DNA from: Bacillota bacterium
GTDB taxonomy: Bacteria; Bacillota; Bacilli; Alicyclobacillales; SLC66
Assembly (NCBI GenBank): GCA_021797415.1
Contig: JAJZZT010000529.1
Coordinates: forward strand, 1 to 11,806
Reading direction: 5' to 3'
DNA length: 11,806 nt
A program made the position numbers and the translations under genes. This document shows, in pieces, positions 7,609 through 11,806 of the stretch (positions are counted from its first letter, which is position 1; each line of letters starts with the position of its first letter). A model generated the notes under the pieces. It was not told where the DNA came from, did no database searches, and worked only from the letters and a program-made list of their open reading frames with translations.

Positions 7609-7968
7609 ATGCACGAACTGAGCATCGCGGAGCAAATCATCCGGATTGTTGCAAATGAGGGCGCGGACGCAAACGCCGTTCGGGTGACCGGCGCGTCCGT
7701 GTCGGTGGGGCGGATGATGGCTGTCGAAAGAGACAATCTGCTGTTCTGCCTGGATGTACTGAAGAAAAGCGACCCGCTGACTGAGCATACGGTTTTTGCG
7801 GTGGAAGAAGAAAAGTTGCAATTGCAATGCAAGGCGTGCGGCCACGTCACGGTGACGGGCGAATTCCTGTTCGCGTGCGAGGCTTGCCACTCGCAGGGTG
7901 TCGACGTGATTGGCGGGGGACAGTTGGAGGTTTCCTATCTGGAGGTGAGCTTTGATGGCGAAGATTGA
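7609..7968 (+). CDS. hypA: Hydrogenase nickel incorporation protein HypA
   Basis: This 119-aa nickel metallochaperone passes Ni to the large subunit together with HypB. The N-terminal MHELSIAEQI carries the nickel ligand His2. The zinc-finger loop is CKAC (C74, C77) and CEAC (C90, C93). Length is standard. The start is an ATG one base after the hypE stop with a modest GAGGA RBS at 7595-7599. Its last 14 bases overlap the beginning of hypB, so translation of the pair is probably coupled. Confidence 0.95.
   Translation: MHELSIAEQIIRIVANEGADANAVRVTGASVSVGRMMAVERDNLLFCLDVLKKSDPLTEHTVFAVEEEKLQLQCKACGHVTVTGEFLFACEACHSQGVDVIGGGQLEVSYLEVSFDGED
7941..7948 (+). promoter_or_regulatory. Ribosome binding site of hypB inside hypA
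   Basis: GGAGGTGA lies 6 bases before the ATG at 7955. An adjacent in-frame TTG at 7952 would be only 3 bases away, so the ATG is preferred. Confidence 0.75.
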
Positions 7969-8647
7969 CGTGAACAAGAGTGTGATGGCGGCGAACAATG
8001 AATTGGCGGCTGAACTTCGCGCGCATTGGGCGGCGCGGCGCGTATTGACCCTAAACATGATCAGTTCTCCGGGTTCCGGAAAAACCGCACTGTTGGAGAA
8101 AACCCTGCTGAGTTTGCGTAACCAATTGAACGTCGGGATTCTCGTCGGGGACGTCCAAACAGAGAACGACGCCAAACGTTTGGCGGTCTATGGTTCTCCC
8201 GTGAAACAGATCGTCACCTCTGGCACGTGCCATCTCGAAGCCCATATGATCCAAAAACATTTGCCGTTTGTGGAGCAGGGTGATCTGGATCTGCTGATCA
8301 TTGAGAACGTCGGCAATTTGATCTGTCCTTCCTCGTACGATCTGGGAGAAGATTTTAAAGTCGTTTTGCTCAGCACCACGGAAGGGGAGGACAAGCCGCT
8401 AAAATATCCGGGCATTTTTCGGCGTGCGCAATTGGCTGTTATTACTAAGATTGATTTGTTGCCGTACACGGATTTTGATCTGGATCTGGCCGAGCGCAAT
8501 ATCCGGTCTATTCACAACGAGACGGACATCCTTGGTCTGTCGACGCGCACAGGCGAAGGGTTCGACCGCTGGATCGACTGGCTCCATAAGCGTGTGCTGG
8601 AGAAGCGGCCGCTTGGCGCAGCCGCAAAAGGAACGGAGTCCCCGTGA
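7955..8647 (+). CDS. hypB: Hydrogenase nickel incorporation GTPase HypB
   Basis: This 230-aa SIMIBI-class GTPase drives nickel delivery to the large subunit with HypA. The P-loop is SSPGSGKT (37-44). DVQTENDAKR (66-75) is the switch region. The metal site in the G domain has C92-H93 (GTCHLEAHM) and C124 (NLICP), and TEGEDKPLKYP (142-152) is the family signature. The guanine-specificity motif reads TKID (164-167) instead of the usual NKxD. The protein lacks the N-terminal CxxCGC nickel site and the His-rich stretch of some homologues, so it probably has no nickel-storage role. It overlaps hypA by 14 bases and its TGA overlaps the GTG start of hypF. Confidence 0.95.
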   Translation: MAKIDVNKSVMAANNELAAELRAHWAARRVLTLNMISSPGSGKTALLEKTLLSLRNQLNVGILVGDVQTENDAKRLAVYGSPVKQIVTSGTCHLEAHMIQKHLPFVEQGDLDLLIIENVGNLICPSSYDLGEDFKVVLLSTTEGEDKPLKYPGIFRRAQLAVITKIDLLPYTDFDLDLAERNIRSIHNETDILGLSTRTGEGFDRWIDWLHKRVLEKRPLGAAAKGTESP

Positions 8648-10968
8648 CCACCGACAACAGGCTCGCAAACGGAACTCCGATGACCACCGAACGCCTGATC
8701 CTGTTTGTCACGGGTGTGGTGCAGGGCGTGGGGTTCCGCCCTTTTGTGCGCCGACTGGCTGAAAGCATGGGCGTCGCCGGCAGGGTCCGCAATGAAGGAG
8801 CCAGCGTCAGGATTGATGCGGAAGGCGAACCCGAAGTCCTGGCTGCATTTATCCGGCGCTTGCGCACGGATCGCCCGGCTGTGTCGGATATTGAACAGAT
8901 CGATGTCAAGCCTGCGCCTGCCGCAGGGTATTCGGATTTTCAGATTGTCAGCTCGGCGGCCGGCGCACGGAGCGCTTCCTTTGGCATTCCGGTCGATCTT
9001 GCGATCTGTGAAGATTGTGTGCGCGACATGCAAACTCCGGGCAGCCGGTACTATCGCTATCCGTTTACGTCTTGTACGCAGTGCGGCCCGCGGTACACCA
9101 TCGCGAAGAGTTTGCCCTTTGACCGTCACACCACAGTGATGGAAGACTTTACGCTCTGTAATGAATGCCGTGAGGAGTACACCACGGTACAGTCCCGCCG
9201 GTTTCACGCCCAGGCCACCGCCTGCGATTCATGCGGTCCCGAATTGCAGTGGATGACACCGGACGGCGGATCGGCGGGTCAAGGGGAAGAAGCGCTGAAG
9301 CAGGCCAAAGCGGCACTGCGCGCGGGGAAGATTGTTGCGGTGCTGGGCATTGGCGGATTTCATCTTGCCGTCAACGCCAGAGAGGAGGCCGCTGTGCAGC
9401 GCTTGCGGCAGCGCAAGCGACGACCGACAAAACCGTTTGCGGTGATGATGACCGAAGCGGCTCTGGCCGAGTTTTGCGTCATTGACGATGCAGAGCGCGG
9501 TTGGTTGACCTCCAAAGAGCATCCGATCCTTCTGGTGCACAAGCGCGCGAACGCTGACCTGGCGCCCGGAGTCGCGCCGTTCATGAACCGGTACGGTGTG
9601 TTCCTGCCGTACACTGGGGTGCATGTGTTGCTGACTGCTGACGCAGCGCTCTCAGCGCTCGTCATGACGAGCGGCAATGTGAGCGGGGAGCCGCTTGCCT
9701 TCACAATTGACGATGGATTGCGGCGACTTGGAGCCATCGCGGACGGGTTTCTCGTTCACAATCGACCAATCATGCGGCCGGTCGACGATTCGATTTTGCG
9801 CATTGACGACGGCGTGCGGCACGTCATCCGGCGTTCGCGCGGTTTCGTGCCACAGGCGGAAAGTGTGGCGTGCATTGGGAAAAACCTTCCGCCTCTGCTG
9901 GCGCTGGGGGGCGACATAAAGAATGCGTTTTCCGTTTCCGGAGAGGGGAAAATGTGGCTTGGCCCCTATATAGGCGATTTGGCTGAACGTCTCACGCTTA
10001 AAGTCTTTGAGGAGCAGGTGGAGTGGTATCTGGAGATGCTGCGCGTCCGTCCCGAGTATGTCGTCCATGATCCGCATCCGGATTATGTCAGCCAGGCTTA
10101 CGCCAAACAGCGTTTCGAAGCGAAACTTCGCGTACAGCATCACCATGCGCACATGGCGGCCGTCATGCTGGAACATCGCCTGTCCTCCCCTGCGCTGGGG
10201 ATCATTCTCGATGGGACGGGGTACGGCGACGACGGGACGGTGTGGGGCGGGGAATTTCTCCTTGGCGATATGCAACGGGTTTACCGGGTGGGTCATCTGC
10301 GCGCTCTGCGCATGATCTCTGGCGAAAACGCTGTGCGGGAACCCTGGCGTCTGGTTCTGAACTACCTCTATGAACTGGGGTTGTGGGAGGAGTTCGCGCC
10401 GTTTGTGAATGCCGCTCTGGAACTGGATGAGAAGCAGGTGAGACTTACGGAAAGGGTGTTGCGCAGCCGTTTGCCCGGCTATCGTTCCTCCAGCGCAGGG
10501 CGTCTGTTCGATGTGGCGGGCGTACTCGTCACGGGGCGCAAGGTCGCTACCTTTGAGAGCGAGTTGCCATTGCAATTGGAAGCGTACGTGACGCCTTCGG
10601 TCACGGGTGAATATGAGTTTCCGGTCGTATTGGAGCGGGGCGGATGGCTGGTGGAGTTGCAACCGGGCCTTCGGCAATTGCTCATAGACTTGCGCGGCAA
10701 CGCGCCGCGAACGCACATGGCGACCCGATTTCACCGCGGGTTTTGCGCGGCTCTGGTAGAGGCGGCGCAACGCATCGCCGCGGAAAACGGGATTCGCCAG
10801 GTCATATTGGGCGGGGGCGTGTGGCAGAATCCGTGGCTGTTGCGTTGGTTTGTGCAGGCGGCGCAGCGCGCGGGTCTCGCGGTGTATCACCCTGTAAAAT
10901 GGCCGGCGAACGACGGCGGTTTGGCCGCCGGACAGACGGCCGTCGCCCTGGCGCGGTTACAGGGATAA
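8644..10968 (+). CDS. hypF: Carbamoyltransferase HypF
   Basis: This 774-aa enzyme uses carbamoyl phosphate and ATP to carbamoylate the C-terminal Cys of HypE, the first step of cyanide ligand synthesis. Domains in order: acylphosphatase (~17-105, VTGVVQGVGFRPFV); two zinc fingers with C122/C125, C144/C147, C172/C175, C194/C197; a YrdC-like domain (~215-400, LRAGKIVAVLGIGGFHLAV and MTSGNVSGEP); and a Kae1-like domain (~415-770) with DPHPDY (476-481), the metal motif HHHAH (499-503), LDGTGYGDDGTVWGGE (522-537), ILGGGVWQN (721-729) and NDGG (756-759). All catalytic signatures are present and length is near normal. GTG 8644 is chosen because it overlaps the hypB stop (GTGA) and has a GGAG at 8635-8638; ATG 8680, 12 codons later, is possible. 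It is the last gene of the operon; its TAA abuts the convergent protease gene with no terminator between. Confidence 0.95.
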   Translation: MTTDNRLANGTPMTTERLILFVTGVVQGVGFRPFVRRLAESMGVAGRVRNEGASVRIDAEGEPEVLAAFIRRLRTDRPAVSDIEQIDVKPAPAAGYSDFQIVSSAAGARSASFGIPVDLAICEDCVRDMQTPGSRYYRYPFTSCTQCGPRYTIAKSLPFDRHTTVMEDFTLCNECREEYTTVQSRRFHAQATACDSCGPELQWMTPDGGSAGQGEEALKQAKAALRAGKIVAVLGIGGFHLAVNAREEAAVQRLRQRKRRPTKPFAVMMTEAALAEFCVIDDAERGWLTSKEHPILLVHKRANADLAPGVAPFMNRYGVFLPYTGVHVLLTADAALSALVMTSGNVSGEPLAFTIDDGLRRLGAIADGFLVHNRPIMRPVDDSILRIDDGVRHVIRRSRGFVPQAESVACIGKNLPPLLALGGDIKNAFSVSGEGKMWLGPYIGDLAERLTLKVFEEQVEWYLEMLRVRPEYVVHDPHPDYVSQAYAKQRFEAKLRVQHHHAHMAAVMLEHRLSSPALGIILDGTGYGDDGTVWGGEFLLGDMQRVYRVGHLRALRMISGENAVREPWRLVLNYLYELGLWEEFAPFVNAALELDEKQVRLTERVLRSRLPGYRSSSAGRLFDVAGVLVTGRKVATFESELPLQLEAYVTPSVTGEYEFPVVLERGGWLVELQPGLRQLLIDLRGNAPRTHMATRFHRGFCAALVEAAQRIAAENGIRQVILGGGVWQNPWLLRWFVQAAQRAGLAVYHPVKWPANDGGLAAGQTAVALARLQG

Positions 10969-11562
10969 TCACTCTCCGGAACTCTCGGGACGCAATTCGC
11001 CCTCAATCATGGCCATGTATTCCTGCAGTCTGGCAATTAGAACCGATGAGAGTCCGTCTCCAGGGACAATCTCCTGGGGTTCAATCCCGAAAATGACGAC
11101 TTCTTCGGGATATTCCCCCAGCTTTCGGGAGAGTTCGAGGATTCCAAGCAGATCCGCTTCGTGAAAGGAAAAACGGCTGAGAATCTTAAGGGAACGCACG
11201 TCGTCCATGCTGAACCTGCGAATCGCTCCAGGCCGCTCCCCCATGAAGACGCAATCCAGAAAGATGGCTTTGCGTTTTCGGGCGATGGCGTGGAGAACCT
11301 TGGCCCCCGACGTGCCCAGGTCCAGAAACAGGACGCCCGCAAACTCCTCGCGGTGCAAGCATTCGGTGAGTTCGGCAAGGAGACGGATTCCAATCCCCTC
11401 GTCACTCATGAGTGGATTGCCGAGACCAATGACGACGGTGTGACCGAACGGTGACTTTACAGTCTCACAGGAGATCTCTGGCGGCTCAAACACGGCGCAC
11501 ACACTCCCATGTTCTTTATTCCGCCACTCGCCTGCCGAAATATGGGTTATCACATATTCCAT
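10969..11562 (-). CDS. Hydrogenase maturation protease, peptidase M52 (HycI/HybD family)
   Basis: This nickel-dependent endopeptidase trims the C-terminal tail of the hydrogenase large subunit, here most likely the 7 residues after His423 of HydA. The family core starts with VVIGLGNPLMSDEGIG and continues with FLDLGTSG, SFHEADLL and VVIFGIEPQ. The three residues matching the nickel ligands of HybD are the Glu of MSDEG, the Asp of LDLGTSG and the His of SFHEADL. The start is uncertain. ATG 11562 (197 aa) has no clear RBS. GTG 11493 (174 aa, nearer the family size) has GGAG at 11504-11507, 10 bases away. GTG 11646 would give 225 aa with no RBS. All leave extra residues before the core. The gene converges on hypF with zero gap and is the only hydrogenase gene on this strand, so it needs its own promoter. 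Confidence 0.88.
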   Translation of the reverse strand: MEYVITHISAGEWRNKEHGSVCAVFEPPEISCETVKSPFGHTVVIGLGNPLMSDEGIGIRLLAELTECLHREEFAGVLFLDLGTSGAKVLHAIARKRKAIFLDCVFMGERPGAIRRFSMDDVRSLKILSRFSFHEADLLGILELSRKLGEYPEEVVIFGIEPQEIVPGDGLSSVLIARLQEYMAMIEGELRPESSGE

Positions 11563-11660
11563 GGAGGAGAGCGCCGACTCCGTGGTCAATGGAGCAATAC
11601 AGCATGGGTCCAGTATGCTATAAAGTAACGCAAGCGAGCAAGACACTCCGGGAGGCGGGC
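11563..11660. other. Divergent intergenic region, probably holding both promoters
   Basis: This gap separates the minus-strand protease gene from the plus-strand gene at 11661. It is the only A/T-richer stretch in this part of the window and contains TATGCTATAAAG (11614-11625), which could supply a -10 element on either strand. No convincing -35 partner or operator palindrome is seen. If the protease starts at 11493 the region is longer; if it starts at 11646 it nearly vanishes. Confidence 0.3.
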
Positions 11661-11806
11661 ATGATGCGAATCATTCTGCGCGACGGCAGAGTGGCCGAAT
11701 TTCGTGAAATGCGCAGCGGTCAAAGAGATCGGACCGTCATCAGGGAGCTGTTTGCCCATGTGTCGGCCGAAAGCCTTTACTACCGTTTTTTTCAGGCGGT
11801 GGGAGA
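11661..11806 (+). CDS. Putative GNAT-type acetyltransferase, N-terminal fragment (runs off window end)
   Basis: Only 48 complete codons are present. They begin MMRIILRDGRVAEFREMR and include AESLYYRFF, a pattern seen at the start of GNAT domains, including those of protein acetyltransferases fused to or paired with acyl-CoA synthetase-like proteins. The catalytic acetyl-CoA-binding motif would lie beyond the window, so both fold and substrate are inferred. GGAGG at 11651-11655 serves ATG 11661 (5-base spacing) or the adjacent ATG 11664 (8 bases, better). The gene is divergent from the protease gene and has no evident link to hydrogenase function. Confidence 0.55.
   Translation, partial: MMRIILRDGRVAEFREMRSGQRDRTVIRELFAHVSAESLYYRFFQAVG

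Noticed and set aside
1098..11562. The whole locus as an undescribed system
   Set aside because: Every gene belongs to a known family, and the set is a complete, recognisable group 3b hydrogenase and maturation locus. Only the subunit fusion, the repeat and the placement are unusual.

Overview
The window looks like chromosomal DNA of a moderately GC-rich member of the Bacillota. The evidence is a Bacillus-type ATP-dependent phosphofructokinase, strong AGGAGG-type ribosome binding sites in front of most genes, and frequent 4-base stop/start overlaps. The exact genus cannot be fixed from this sequence; an Alicyclobacillus-like aerobic or facultative spore-former is only a guess.

Layout. Bases 2-694 are the 3' part of pfkA. 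Bases 704-1083 hold no gene. They contain an imperfect tandem duplication of a hairpin-forming intergenic repeat, and the second copy carries its own 51-bp palindromic insertion. Two bases after this repeat comes the ribosome binding site of a nine-gene, one-strand operon (1098-10968). It encodes a cytosolic group 3b-type [NiFe] hydrogenase (NADP-reducing or sulfhydrogenase type) as hydBG (beta and gamma subunits fused into one 667-aa protein), hydD (small subunit) and hydA (large subunit). These are followed by the six general maturation genes in the order hypC, hypD, hypE, hypA, hypB, hypF. A peptidase M52 hydrogenase maturation protease lies on the opposite strand and ends directly against hypF (stops at 10966-10968 and 10969-10971). 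A divergent, truncated GNAT-like gene starts at 11661 and runs off the end.

How the genes work together. HypF and HypE make the cyanide ligand from carbamoyl phosphate. HypC and HypD assemble the Fe(CN)2CO unit. HypA and HypB load nickel into the HydA precursor. The M52 protease then removes the predicted 7-residue tail after His423 of HydA so that it can join HydD. Electrons pass from the NiFe site through the HydD Fe-S clusters to HydBG, which carries Fe-S clusters, FAD and an NAD(P) site. The locus therefore looks self-sufficient for making an active soluble H2:NAD(P)+ oxidoreductase.

The operon belongs to a well-known class, so the system as a whole is not new. The points worth a second look are the beta-gamma fusion and its junction, the nested repeat placed directly against the operon's ribosome binding site with no visible promoter, the placement after pfkA, and the base-composition contrast between pfkA and the hydrogenase genes.
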